Source: Diphasiastrum complanatum
Taxonomy: Eukaryota > Streptophyta > Lycopodiopsida > Lycopodiales > Lycopodiaceae
Assembly (NCBI GenBank): GCA_029204225.1
Contig: CM055115.1
Coordinates: forward strand, 10,069,172-10,133,171
DNA length: 64,000 nucleotides
Direction of reading: 5' to 3'
Shown: piece after piece, positions 10,130 through 20,797 of the stretch
How positions within the stretch are numbered: the first letter of the stretch is position 1
Layout: each line of letters begins with the position of its first letter
Notes under the pieces: model-generated
The model's database searches: none
What the model was told of the DNA's origin: nothing
Seen by the model: the letters and a program-made list of their open reading frames with translations, nothing else
Made by a program: the position numbers and the translations under genes

Positions 10130-12068
10130 ATGGGATCTGTTGGAGCATACCTTCTAGAAGCTAGTGAGAGGTTGAATTCTACAAATTATGCTATTTGGAA
10201 GGTTAGAATGGAGTCACTCTTAGTGCTCCAAGACCTTTATGAGTTCTTGATTGAAATTGAAGATGAACCTCTAGGTGCACAAGAGTTAGCTAGATACAAG
10301 AAGAGATCTAGGCTTGCACTTCATTGTGTGAAGATGAATGTGAGCAATGATTTGTGAGAGAAGTATCAGCATGTACTAGTGCTAAAGAGGCTTGGGAGTC
10401 TTTAAAATCAATCTATGAGTCTAGCAACACTTCTAAAGTTCTTATGCTTAGAAATCAAATTTTGCAAAGCATGAGAAGAAGTGAGGAGAGTGCACATGAT
10501 TATGTACTCAGAATCAAGTCTCTAAATAGGGAGTTGGCTTCCATTGGAGAGAAGATTCATGATGGAGAGCTTGTACAAATTGTCCTTAATGGTCTAGGAG
10601 ATGACTTTGCAAATTTGGTCCAAAGTTTTGCCATCCAAGACACTTTGCCAACTATAGAAAAACTTCACAGTGTATTAGTGGCTGAAGAGTGTAGGATGCT
10701 CCATGCAAAATCTAGGATGAGTTCCTTGTCTTTGCAGGATGGTGATGAGAAAGCCAATTTCTCAGTCAAGGGCAAAAAGAAGACCAATGGAAAGAAGAAG
10801 CATCCAAAGGAGGCCAAAGAAGAGGATGATGCATCAAGCTCAAAGGACAAGTCAAAGCAAAAATGCTTCTTTTGTGGAAGGAAGGGGCATTATGCATCTG
10901 AATGCTACAAGAGGCTAAGAGCACAAGTGGAGGAGGACAAACAAGGAAACCTTGCAAAGGAGGAGGAGGAGGATGAAGTAGATGTATTCTTGATGGCATC
11001 TACATCCTCACCAACAAGCAATAGCAATTCAAGAGACAATTGGTGGATCGACAATGGGGCTAGCTCCCACATGTCTTGTGAAAAGGACTTTTTCTCAACC
11101 TTACACTCATTCAATGATGCTAAAAAGTTTGTCTTTACTGCAAATGATGAAGAGTGTAGGATAGATGGTGTTGGCACCATATCTTTGTGTCTAGAATCCT
11201 CAAATTGCATGGATCTAGAAAATGTCCTTTATGTACCATCAATCACCAAGAATATGCTTAGTGTTGGTCTACTCTTAGAAAGTGGTTTGGATGTCCACTT
11301 TAAGCATGGTGTTTGCTTCATCTTGAAGAATGATGGTTGCATTGCAAAGGGATTTAAACATGGAAGATTGTTTAAGTTGGAAGCTAGTGTTGCGTTTGAA
11401 AGAATGAGCTTGGCGAAGGAGGAGATCACTCAAGAGGAGATCTTGGCAAAGTGTGATCTTGCTTGCATTGAGGAGGAGCATCAAAAGGAGGAAGATCTTG
11501 AGGATCAGCTTCAAAGCGTGAGAGTTCCAAGGGAGTCCTCAATGACAATGGCCGAGTCATCAAATTGCATGCAAGTTGTCCATTCAAGTGTGCATCTTGC
11601 AAGGGTGGTGAGCATTGGAGAGTCTACTATCTTTGAATACTTTTTGGAAAGTATTAGTAGACATGAGGTGACTTGTTTCTTACCTTTAAGATCCATGGTG
11701 TTTATTACTTTGTATGACAAGACAATGAAATGGGATGCTTTGAAATCTACATTTGTTGTTGATAAAGCAATTTCATTGGATAACTATTTTAGTAATAGTT
11801 TGAATAGAGTCATAAAAGATAAAACATCATTTTCTTTGGAAATCTTTGTGTCCACATGCTTTGTTCATGATCATTCCAATGTAAGGACCAAAGATTATCC
11901 TATTTCAATGATAGGAATAATGGTAGTGTTTTGCTCTTCAAGTAGAGATTGTAGAATCTACTTGTTTTCAGCCAAAGAATTTGTCAATGGTGGAAATGTG
12001 ATCTTTCAAGAGTGGAAGATTTGTAAACTTGAAGAAGCACCTTTGGATCAACACCTTATTCAATTCAT
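10130..12068 (+). pseudogene. Family B gag-protease polyprotein, frameshifted
   Basis: Gag of the UBN2/copia type begins at the ATG at 10,130 (MGSVGAYLLEASERLNSTNY). A one-base loss at about 10,353 relative to B2 creates a TGA and shifts the frame. The downstream frame carries a CCHC zinc knuckle (CFFCGRKGHYASEC) and the protease region WWIDNGASSHMSC, where the usual catalytic DSGA reads DNGA, so the protease Asp triplet is altered here. After the post-protease segment (GRLFKLEA) the integrase zinc finger and DD35E core are absent. In their place is a frame of over 200 residues shared with B2 that ends in NGGNVIFQEWKI, like the region after the integrase core of normal copias. Confidence 0.85.
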
Positions 12069-13463
12069 TGGATCAAGTTCAATCATGATGGCACCATCAA
12101 CAAGCATAAAGCAAGATTATGTGCCAAAGGATTTGCTCAAATCCATGGTCTTGATTATGAGGAGAACTTTGCACCCGTTGCAAAGATGGTGACAATAAGA
12201 ATTCTTATTTCTCTTGCTTGTTTTTTCAAGTGGAAGGTGTTTCGATTAGATGTATCCAATGCTTTTCTAAATGGTTATCTTGAGGAGGAGATCTATATGG
12301 AACAACCTCAAGGATTCATCAAGGATGAGTCCAAAGTGTGCTTGCTCTTCAAAGGTCTTTATGGACTCAAGCAAGCACCAAGATCATGGTATTGAAGACT
12401 TAATTCTCTTCTTATCTCACTAGGATTTACTCTTACTGACTATGATCCTTCCATGTATCTAAAGTTTGTTGATAGAAATATTGTCATTCTTCTAATTTAT
12501 GTTGATGACATTATTCTTTGTGGAAGTTGTATCAGGCTAGTTGATGAAACCAAGCTAGCACTTGGATGTGAGTTTAAAATGCAAGATCTAGGAGAGATGC
12601 ATTACATCCTAGGCCTAGAAATTGATTTTTATGAAAATCATGTCTTTATATGCCAATCTAGATATGCTCACTCTATGTTGAAAAAATTCCATATGGAAAA
12701 TTCTAAGAGCATAGATACTCCAATGGAGAAAATTGTAAAAGATCATAATAAAGGTGATGAAAGATCCTTTGAGGACATCACACTTTTTAGGAGTCTTGTA
12801 GGCTCCTTGGTTTGGCTTACCATTACTAGGCCCGATCTAAGTTTTTGTGTGCACAAATTGAGTCAATTTATGCAAGATCCTAACATCCATCATTGGAAGA
12901 TGTCCAAGAGAATTTTAAGATATGTATCTTCATCTTGTGATTATGGTCTACTCTATAAAAGTGAAGATCTATCCATTATTGGCTACTCGGATTCGGACTT
13001 TGCAAGTGACAAGATGGATCGAAAGTCTATTAGTGCATACACTATCTTTCTTGGAGGCAATCTAATATCTTGGCTTTCCAAAAAGCAAGATACTATATCT
13101 CTCTCTTCATGTGAGGCCAAGTACAAAGCACTCACTACAACTACCAAAGAAGTGCTTTGGATCAAGAGGTTATTAATGGAGCTAAAGTGCATCAAGGAGG
13201 ATGATCTACCAATGATCAAGTGTGATAACATCTCGGCCCAAGCTCTTGCCAATAATCCCATATTTCATGCAAGAAGCAAGCACATAGAAGTGGCACATCA
13301 TTTTGCGAGAGAAAAGCTTATTGGAGGAGAAATCTGTTTGGAGCATGTCAACTCGTCCTCTTGTATTGCCGATCTACTCACCAAGCCTTTGAGCAAAAGT
13401 GCTTTCATCAAGCATAGATCTAATCTTGGAGTTATATCAAGATCAATGTTCAAATCTTCATAG
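12069..13463 (+). pseudogene. Element A reverse transcriptase-RNase H, one internal stop
   Basis: Frame-continuous copia RT and RNase H starting at the chimera junction (WIKFNHDGTINKHKARLCAK). RT motifs include LDVSNAFLNGYLEEEIYMEQ, GLYGLKQAPRSWY and the catalytic YVDDIIL. RNase H shows GYSDSDFASD, then CEAKYKAL where EAEY is usual, CDNISAQALA and ADLLTKPL. A single in-frame TGA at 12,393-12,395 follows SWY. The frame ends 15 bp before the 3' LTR. The RT lacks its upstream gag, protease and integrase. Confidence 0.9.
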
Positions 13464-13478
13464 ATAATTTTTTAGGAG

Positions 13479-14214
13479 TGTGAAGAATTGAAAAAGATTA
13501 TCTATGTTAGATATAGGGGTCTTATGTTTTTTACATCAAGCATCTAGGTGTAGGATGTTGATAGGAATAAATTTGGCATAGATGGCAAATTATGCATTTC
13601 CACTTGTAATGCCACTATTGAGCCAAAATAGAGTAAGAGGCTAAACACGTGCCAATTAGAGTGTAGACAAGTGTAAAGCTTTTGTTTGATGAATTCCAAG
13701 AGGTCCAATAGGATTTAGAGGTGGAACCTTGTGAGGTCCAATAGGAAATTGAGGTGTGCTTGAATACAGTCCAATAGAACTAAGAGGTGCATGGATCAAT
13801 GGTCCAATAGGATCAAGAGGTGACAAAGAATGGTCCAATCATAGTTAAGCATAGTGGTAGCTCGTGGATCTACTAGTATCACTGTACGCATCAGTTTGGA
13901 TCTAATTGATTTGGTGATTTCATGGATTTTGTGAATTATTGGATTTCTAGCTTTCTCTCTCTACCCGAGAGCTCATGATGCTTTTTCTCTCTCTACCCAA
14001 GGAGAGCAGTTCGTTTTGACTTAGATTATTTTTTGAATAATTTCCACACATGTGAGTGAGAGTTGAAAGTGATTGAATGCATGTAGTAGTGTGTTTTTGC
14101 CATAGATTCAAAGATAGATCTTGAATCTCAATCTAGTCTTGATCTTGGTGCATCTACACACTTAGGAGATCACAAGTACATGTAGTGGACAGTCCACATG
14201 TGTGAAATTCAACA
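13479..14214 (+). repeat. 3' LTR of element A
   Basis: 736 bp, preceded by the short purine tract TTTAGGAG. Its G-box-like palindrome is mutated to CACACATGTG. It is followed by the TTGAA target duplication. Confidence 0.9.
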
Positions 14215-15183
14215 TTGAACTCCAGTGATCACTACAATCGACGCTTGCCCTTGTTGATGTCTCATATATATCGGTTGTATTTTTGGTCTTAATTGCCTTG
14301 GTCTGTATTGTCCTTGTCTTGGCATATTTGCATATGTTCAGAATCTAAGTTTGTCGCATGTCTGGATTGGATGTGGCAAAGATTCTATCAGATCATCTTT
14401 TTGAGCTTATCCAAAAAAAAGACCACGGTAAAGACAAGGCAGACCAAGGCTATGAAAAACAAACATGTCGAAAAACCATAGAAATTGATGATGAATGAAT
14501 CAGAACCTGAATTAGTAATAGGATAAAAAACAAGAAAGAGCAACTATAGAAAAACTGTAAATGTATTTCTATTAAAAATTTGTGTACATGTGTCTCATCC
14601 ACATCAAATGAGATGAATATTTAATCAATATCAACTATCTATGATATGATTTTTCGATAACAAGATTCATTGTCTCCTGCAGAAAATGCACTATCTCCAT
14701 TGGGGAGATCTTCAGTCACTTGAACTCCAGTGATCACTACAATCGATGCTTGCCCTTGTTGAAGTCTCGTATATATTGCTTGTATTTTTGGTCTTCATTG
14801 TCTTGGTCTGTATTGTCCTTTTATTGGCATATTTGGATATGTTCAGATGATGATCTGATCAAAGCTTTGTTGCAACAAATCTAAGTGAACTAATGTTGCA
14901 TGTTTGGATTGGTTGTGACAAAGGTTCGATAAGATCATTATTCTGAACTTATCCAAAAAAGACCACGGTAAAGGCAAGACAGACCAAGGCTATGAAAAAC
15001 AAACATGTTGAAAAACAATAGAAATTGAAGATGAATGAATCATAACCTAAATTGATATGAGAAAAAAAAAACAAGTAAGAACAACCATAGAAAAACTATA
15101 AGTATATTTCTATTAAAATTTTCTATACATGTGTCTCATCCACATCAAGTGAGATGAATATTTAATCAGTATCAACTATCTAT
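14215..15183 (-). repeat. Tandem duplication (about 545 bp unit) interrupted by element A
   Basis: One unit runs from about 7587 to 7660 and continues at 14,215-14,642. The second unit is 14,643-15,183. Both read TTTTCGATAACAAGATTCAT, ...ACTCCAGTGATCACTACAAT..., ...AAAAAAGACCACGGTAAAG... and ...GATGAATATTTAATCA.TATC. Element A thus landed inside the first unit of a pre-existing tandem pair. The minus strand contains the coding-like GDSAF..GDNESCYRK block. Confidence 0.8.
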
Positions 15184-15390
15184 GATCTCTAAATCCATTT
15201 CTCCAGTTCGAAGTAGCTTGGGTGGAGAACACTCGGCCACTACAACTCGATATGAATTTTCGATCACAAGCTTTATGGTCTCTTGCTTGAAGTGCATTAT
15301 CTAAGATCAGCTAATAGGAATTTGTAATTAATCAAAGATCAACGAATAGGAATTTGCATATGAAAAAAACAAAAACATAATTAAAAGTAA

Positions 15391-16774
15391 TTAATTGAAT
15401 ATTAGCCCTTCCAGATTTGGAAGTACATCTTGTAATGCAAGCCAACTGAAAAAGTGTTTGGCATTGCATATGGTATACCAACCACAGCTGACAGAATCAA
15501 CCTGCTGGGAGGACGACAGATCCAAATTTGAGCATTATGAGATATCAGATCAATGCGCAGGATGTAAGAATAAAATCTACAACGGAAACAAGTGCACGTC
15601 GAACCGATATAAAAAAAAATTGATTGAATATCGGATCAACGCGCACTTTATGAAAGTTAACCAATCAATAATTACAAGGGCGCATCAAACCGATATTGAA
15701 AAATTTATGCCTCTGCATCAACCATTTTCAGCTTCAAATATGCTTTTGCATTTGGTACTGGAAAGAGTTCTAGTATTTTTTGTATATGGGTCCTAGAAAT
15801 TGTGTGTGTGTGTGTGTAATAGAGTTCATCTTTGAACAAACTGGATTATACACACCCTCATCATTGACATACAAGGACAACACATATAAGCTCCAATGAT
15901 CACTAAAATCATAAAACAGTAAATTTATGAGAATCAATGTGAAATCAAAATTCATATGAAAAATTCTAATAAAATAAAATCTAAAAAATAGACACTTACT
16001 TTGTTATGTATGGCAGCACGAGAATTGGAGTCCCCAGTCTGATGTATTGGAGCATATCATCGTGCAGACTTTTGAAATCAGGGAAATCAAATGCAGCCAT
16101 GAATTGAAGGAAAAATAATGCAACATCTATAAACAATGGGTTCTGGAAGACCTCCATCCAGTACTGAATTGCCTTGCCACCTACATTGTCCCCTACATTT
16201 GATTCCTACTTTCTAATTCACCAGTATCTAAACTAGAAAGGGGGCGACCAGCATTGGTCTTCGGCATCCTAAAACTGTATCGAGGACCTCAACCTTTAAG
16301 GTACGTATTTAACAATTGGTCATACTGTACATATTGAGGAGTATTTACAAAGGCAAGTGCGGGGGGTGACATAAGTATTACTGATAAACCAATTAAAGAA
16401 TTGTCATTCAAAATTGATTCTACCTTTACACTAAGAAAATTATCTAAATCGCTTCCAAGAACAGGACGAGGGGAACTCATATTTATGGGTTTAGGAGGAG
16501 GTGGAGATTTATTAGGAGAGGAAGATTTAGCAAGAGAAGTTAAAGATTGTCGTGATATACCAACAGGGTTAATATAGATTTTGTAGTGAAAAGTATCGTT
16601 CCAACTGAGGACAGCGTTAGAAAGTTATGTTTTTGGTGTAATTATGGCAGGTGGGTTTGAATGTTATTCTGGTTGTCGATAGACATTAAAAAGTAACCAG
16701 TATTACTTGGAATGGGTAATGTTAATGAATTCAGAACAACAATTTGGCCTCTATCGATTTGAAGGAAGCACGTT
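15391..16774 (-). pseudogene. Ulp1/C48-like cysteine protease exons (C-terminal part of a candidate fusion gene)
   Basis: Minus-strand exons join in frame. Exon 16,294-16,604 (WNDTFHYKIYINPVG..., Ser/Pro-rich, ending LLNTYLK) joins 16,000-16,192 (GDNVGGKAIQYWMEVFQNPL... to VLPYIT) across a 101-bp intron. That joins 15,902 downward (NDHWSLYVLSLYVND) across a 97-bp intron with donor GTAAGT and acceptor TTTTAG. A last exon, 15,391-15,504, reads QVDSVSCGWYTICNAKHFF to a stop. HWSLYV is the catalytic-His motif of Ulp1/SENP proteases, and Q-x5-C-G is the Gln and nucleophile Cys. The expected catalytic Asp position reads VYN, i.e. Asn. The residues between His and Cys are shorter than usual, so an exon may be lost among the repeats at 15,505-15,850. 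A further exon-like block lies at 16,774 downward (TCFLQIDRGQIVVLNSL) after a TTTGTAG acceptor, but its phase does not fit the next exon, which argues for decay. Confidence 0.72.
15541..15697. repeat. GATATCGG-motif cluster 1 (four copies)
   Basis: Copies at 15,541-15,560 (+), 15,593-15,610 (-), 15,627-15,646 (+) and 15,678-15,697 (-) fit GATATCGGwTCrAcryGC with few changes. They alternate in orientation at about 35-50 bp spacing and lie between the last two Ulp1-like exons. Such arrays resemble sub-terminal transposase-binding repeats. Confidence 0.6.
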
Positions 16775-16786
16775 CTACAAATGAAA

Positions 16787-17760
16787 TGTTATCAGAGCAG
16801 TACAGCAGACTACACTCTGGCTGACTAAGGTGTCAACATAGAATCGAGAATTGTTTGATGTATTCGCAACTACGGACACAATCAATTAATCGAGTTTGCA
16901 AACTATTCATTCCTAGACAATAGTCCTCAACAACTAAAGCCCAAATTAATGGTTAAAGAGCACGAATGGAGCACGTTAGAAACTTATGTCAATGCCGATA
17001 AGGAAAACAGATCAGAGACTCAATTCTTCAGACAGGGACTGTCATCTCATTTGTATACATACAAATTAATTCAATGATCGTGCTAGACTACACAAAGATA
17101 GTCATTATTCGAGTGTAGAAAAGAAAGTATTTGCGACAGATGATTCTAAGACAATTCTTTAGAGCATGCTTTATGGAAACACAACAAATGACTGTAATGC
17201 ACTAGAGCGTCTGTCTGATCAAAGAGTGATTCATGAAATGCATTAGAGATTGTTAGCAGACTCAAGATCACTCACACTCAATAGTGCGGTAAACAGAGAT
17301 AAGGGAGAATAACTCATAGAACTCTATTCCCTTCTTCAATCTCTTACATAAGCATAAACTCTTCTCTCCTGATGATCGAGATTGAAGTGTGAGATCAATA
17401 TATGTCTTACAGGGTGAACAAACACACCTCTTAAACAATAGGTGCATTGCTCCCTCATAAGGGTCTAGTTAAGAATTAAACTGAAAATACGTTCAACTAT
17501 ACCATAAGAGGTATACTTAACTGTGAGTTAAAGTTACTCTAGTTTAACATGTCTTTTCATAACTAGTCGTTTTGTATGGACGACCTAGTTAAGAGTTATC
17601 CAAGGCAATGTCTTTTCCTATTAAAGGTCTAGCCCTTAATTTATAAGACAAGTACCTAGGAGATATATTCTCGAAAAATGACTTAGGCCTCTTCATGATT
17701 TATGCTTAACCGACTCATATCTTCATTTTCGAGTATATCATATCATATTTATGTTGATAT
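16787..17760. other. Sequence separating the histone-like and Ulp1-like exons, possible retroelement remnant
   Basis: No coding block found. TGTTATCAGAGC at about 16,787 resembles a copia primer site with one change, suggesting an old LTR-element fragment inside an intron. No LTR pair could be delimited. Confidence 0.3.
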
Positions 17761-18393
17761 TCAATTTTTGACATTTGCGTGGCATCGCAAAGATGTAGTG
17801 GAAGGAGAAGAAGGAGACTTAGGAGGAGAATGCCTAGAAGAAAGAATAGTATTCAGAGGAGATGGCTTGGAAAAATCCCTCGCTTTAGATGGAGGGTCAA
17901 GAGACCTCCTCTTCTTTGAAACACTCCTGCTCTGTATACAAATAACAAGCCAGGTTGGTGGAGATTGCTTTCGTTTTCTCCTCTCTAAATCTTGTTCTAG
18001 AGGAGAGGAGGGAGCATGTCTAACGTATTCAGCAAACTTGTCATATGTGTCCCGAAGCCTGAACAAATTTTTGAAATCCTTGGACATGATGATCACCCTC
18101 TTGGCATGGACAGCTGCAACAATAGTATCTAAAAAAAATTTCACCTGGAAATCCTCATATGTTGTGTGCAGCGCCTCAATCACCATTACAGTTCATCTCA
18201 CATCTGCAGGTAGACTTCTTGTAACGTCTCTGATGGACCTCCATATGTGAGATTTTATAATCAGAAGATTATTTGTCTTATGAAGCTTCCGAATATCCTT
18301 GAGTCAAGGTGGGTCTCTTCTTCTGCCCCTTGGCCTAGGAGGTGGTGGTGGTGGACGAAGTGGTTGTTGTGGATTTCTCTGACCCTTTTTTAT
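17761..18393 (-). pseudogene. Divergent histone H3-like domain with basic N-tail and Ser/Pro-rich C-tail
   Basis: One minus-strand frame from about 18,393 to the stop at 17,761. It has a basic, Pro-rich N-tail (PPPPPPRPRGRRRDPP), then a region that aligns along the H3 fold: LKDIRKLHKTNNLLI with the alpha-N helix (REIRKYQKSTELLI), SIRDVT with LVREIA, ADVR with TDLR, EALHTTYEDF with AALQEAAEAY, and VHAKRVIIMSKDF with IHAKRVTIMPKDI, the most diagnostic match. The fold covers about 18,033-18,305. A tail follows that histones lack (KKRRSLDPPSKARDF..., SPPKSPSSPS). In-frame TGA codons at 18,304-18,306 and 18,193-18,195 break it. It is too divergent for canonical H3; CENH3 or a transposon-captured H3 are alternatives. 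It lies upstream of the Ulp1-like exons on the same strand, which share the Ser/Pro-rich style, so the two may be one gene. Confidence 0.75.
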
Positions 18394-18440
18394 ATCCAAT
18401 AATTATAATTTTGGAAAATTCCAAAGGCCAGATTTTTACT

Positions 18441-18514
18441 CGATAGTTAATCAACGCGCATATAAATCATTTGAAAACCAGAGTATGGGTTCTCACGTGC
18501 TCATTCGATATTGG
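18441..18514. repeat. GATATCGG-motif cluster 2 (two copies)
   Basis: 18,441-18,460 (+, GATAGTTAATCAACGCGCA) and 18,494-18,514 (-, read as CCAATATCGAATGAGCACG) are weaker matches. They lie just upstream of the histone-like frame. Confidence 0.45.
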
Positions 18515-18561
18515 ACGGAATATGAATGATCAGAGCTTGATTCGATAGATTCTACATAACT

Positions 18562-20016
18562 TTGGCCAGTATGAAGAGTCTTCTGAATCAAGCTTTGATC
18601 ATGCATATAGGGTCCAATAGTTTCAAATTTTTTGATAATATTTTGGTCCTGGAATGGCGATTCGATGGATTCATCAACAAATTCAATGCAAGACTTTGTG
18701 TCACTCTCAAATCAAATGTCCTACCTTTGAAGACACTTTTGCACATATTGCATAAATGTTAATTATAAGAATTCTCATTTCTCTTGCATGTTATCATAAT
18801 TGGAGGATGTTTCAACTTGATGTTTCTAATGCCTTCCTCGATGGTTACCTTGAGGAGAAGATTTATATGGAGCAACAATCTGGATTCGTGAAAGTTGTTA
18901 AAGAAACAAAAGTTTGTCTTTTGTTCAAAAGCCTCTATGGACTAAAACAAGCACCAAGGTCTTGGTATGCAAGGCTCAACTCCTTTCTCGTGTCACTCTT
19001 CATCTTAGTGAATACGACCCTTCATTGTACATTAAGTTTGTAAATAACTTTGTAGTCATTCTTCTCATCTATGTAGATGATATCATTCTTAGTCGAAATA
19101 ACAAGGAGCTACTTGAAGAAACAAAATGTGCACTTGGTAGTGAATTTAAGATGCAAGATCTAGGAGTTCTTCACTACATTTTAGGCCTAGAAACTGACTT
19201 TTGGTAAGGTCATGCTTTCATAAGTCAAAGTAGATATGCTCTTTCCATGCTTAAGAAATTTTAAATGGAAAATTGTAAAGGCATAGATACTCCAATGGAG
19301 CAAATTGTAAAAGTTCCTATAAAAGAGGATAAAAGATCCTTCGAGGAATTCACTCTTTATATGGGTCTTATTGGCTCTCTTGTTTGGTTGAGAGTCGCTA
19401 GGCCTGATCTAAGTTTTAGTGTGCACAAATTAAGCCAATACATGTAGGATGGAAATTGCCAAAGAGAACCTTGAGATGTGTATCTTCTACCTTAGACTAT
19501 GGATTGATCGATAAAGGAGACGATCTAACTTTGGTTGCATTTTCATACTCGTATTTTGCAAGAGACAGAGTGGATAGAAAATCCACAAGTGATTACACGG
19601 TTTTCATTGGAGGGAATCTAGTTTCTTGGCTATCAAAGAAGCAAGCAACTATATCCTTGCCATCTTGTGAAGTTGAGTACAAAGCTCTTACAATCAAAAC
19701 TAAGGAAGTTTTATGGATCAAGAGGCTACCTATGGAGCTAAAGTGTTATGGAGATGAAGACCTTCCAATTATCAATAATGATAACATTTCAGCTCAGGCT
19801 CTTGCAAACGATCTTGTATTTCATGCAAGGAGCAAACACATCGAGGTAGCTCATCACTTTGTAAGAGAGAAAGTAATTGGGAGAGAGACCTTATTGGAGC
19901 ATGTTGGATCTTCAAATTGTGTTGTAGATCTTCTCACCAAGCCATTGCTCAAGAATGCATTTGTCAAGATGAGATCTAATCTTGGCTTAATCTCAAAGTC
20001 TATGGTGAATAGGTAG
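18562..20016 (+). pseudogene. Copia element C: decayed reverse transcriptase-RNase H
   Basis: Begins with a degenerate RT start (DGFINKFNARLC, about 18,665) and continues through LDVSNAFLDGYLEEKIYMEQ, LYGLKQAPRSWYARLNS and YVDDIILSRNN. There are several frame changes and stops, for example at 19,207 and 19,446. RNase H is inactive: the usual SDSDFA reads SYSYFA, so catalytic Asp residues are lost. The tail AQALANDLVFHARSKHIEVA and VVDLLTKPL are intact in sequence. The gag, protease and integrase half is missing. It belongs to the same clade as elements A and B. Confidence 0.88.
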
Positions 20017-20034
20017 ATATATTTTATGGAGGAG

Positions 20035-20735
20035 TGTGAAAAATTGTAAAACATATCTTCCAGTGTCAACTTCGGGGGTTATGCTCACCTTATTTCTTGT
20101 AAATATTTTTTTGTACATTAAGGTATGTGAAGTGAGTAGATAACCTTCTAGAATAGGTTGAATTTGAGTCAAGTAGGTTCAATTTTGATGTCATGCAAAA
20201 TATTAGATGACATGAAATGTTAGTCAGAATGCATGCATGCAACATGCGAATCAGTTTACATAATCTACACATGTCTAGGTAGCTTAGGGAGTTGGCATGC
20301 AATCAGTGCATGCAACATGCAAATTAGTTTACATAATCTACACATGTTTAGGTAGCTTAGGGAGATGACATGCAATCCATGCAACATCCATGCATGCAGT
20401 TTTACATGTGGATCTATGATATATGAGATAATTGGAAGATGTGGACATTCCATGCAAATCCACTGTAGGAACTCAAGCCTCATTGATGTAGGAAAACTTT
20501 GGCTTGTTTTGCCATATTGTGAATATTGAGATTTTGGTGTTTTGGGCTCATTCTCTACCCGAGTTTTTTGGTTATCATTTTATCTCGCTACCCGAGAGAA
20601 GTCTATTTTTCCCATAACGAGCACTATCATAGTAAGGACTTAGTTTTTTGGTCTGTGGTATGCCATTGTGCTCTTGCCTTGGATGTTTCAACTAAACTGT
20701 TCTTTGATCATTCCCGTGCAATCACAACACCCATA
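20035..20735 (+). repeat. LTR of element C (right end approximate)
   Basis: Starts TGTGAAAAATTG straight after the purine tract TGGAGGAG that ends element C. It shares the TCTCTACCCGAG style with LTR A. The right end is uncertain; ATCACAACA near 20,730 is a guess. No partner LTR is visible upstream. Confidence 0.6.
20234..20379 (+). repeat. Two-unit 73-bp tandem repeat inside LTR C
   Basis: Units 20,234-20,306 and 20,307-20,379 share TGCATGCAACATGC.AAT.AG, TTTACATAATCTACACATGT and AGGTAGCTTAGGGAG. A third partial ATGCAACATCCATGCATGCAG follows. Confidence 0.8.
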
Positions 20736-20797
20736 AAGATCCTGTAGGGTGCTAAAAACTTCATAATAAGTTGATTGGGGGTACTTTGTTGTAAACG

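Larger units (their letters stand above)
8624..12068 (+). mobile_element. Truncated family B copia inside element A
   Basis: Starts with a full B LTR (8624-9324) that matches both LTRs of B2 at 44,409 and 48,280, followed by a primer site at 9325-9336, the B leader and the B gag-protease region. Its similarity to B2 stops at about 12,068 (after CAATTCATTG), where the sequence becomes reverse transcriptase of element A. Its 3' third and 3' LTR are missing. The most economical reading is insertion of B into the leader of A followed by a deletion that removed the end of B plus the gag-to-integrase part of A. Confidence 0.85.
7666..14214 (+). mobile_element. Copia element A, degraded and chimeric (two LTRs, TSD TTGAA)
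   Basis: LTR retrotransposon flanked by the 5-bp direct repeat TTGAA (7661-7665 and 14,215-14,219). Its LTRs are 7666-8402 and 13,479-14,214, starting TGTGAAGAATTG and ending TTCAACA. The primer site TGGTATCAGAGC follows the 5' LTR. The LTRs differ at roughly forty positions by eye, so the insertion is old. The interior is not a normal copia: after about 200 bp of its own leader it switches to an LTR, leader and gag-protease of family B (8624-12,068), then returns to its own reverse transcriptase and RNase H (12,069-13,463). It cannot be autonomous. Confidence 0.92.

Noticed and set aside
10665-11720. Several 60-100 aa minus-strand frames across family B gag
   Set aside because: They mirror the gag-protease coding strand and recur at the same places in B2, as expected for shadows of a conserved frame.
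14229-14236. CACTACAA as the terminus of a CACTA element (also 14,729 and 15,239)
   Set aside because: It occurs internally in the tandem units, without an inverted partner or 3-bp target duplication.
15395-15796. 133-aa plus-strand frame
   Set aside because: Antisense to the Ulp1-like exons and runs through the motif cluster. No coding character of its own.
17702-18250. 182-aa plus-strand frame
   Set aside because: Antisense of the histone H3-like frame. The H3 similarity is on the minus strand only.
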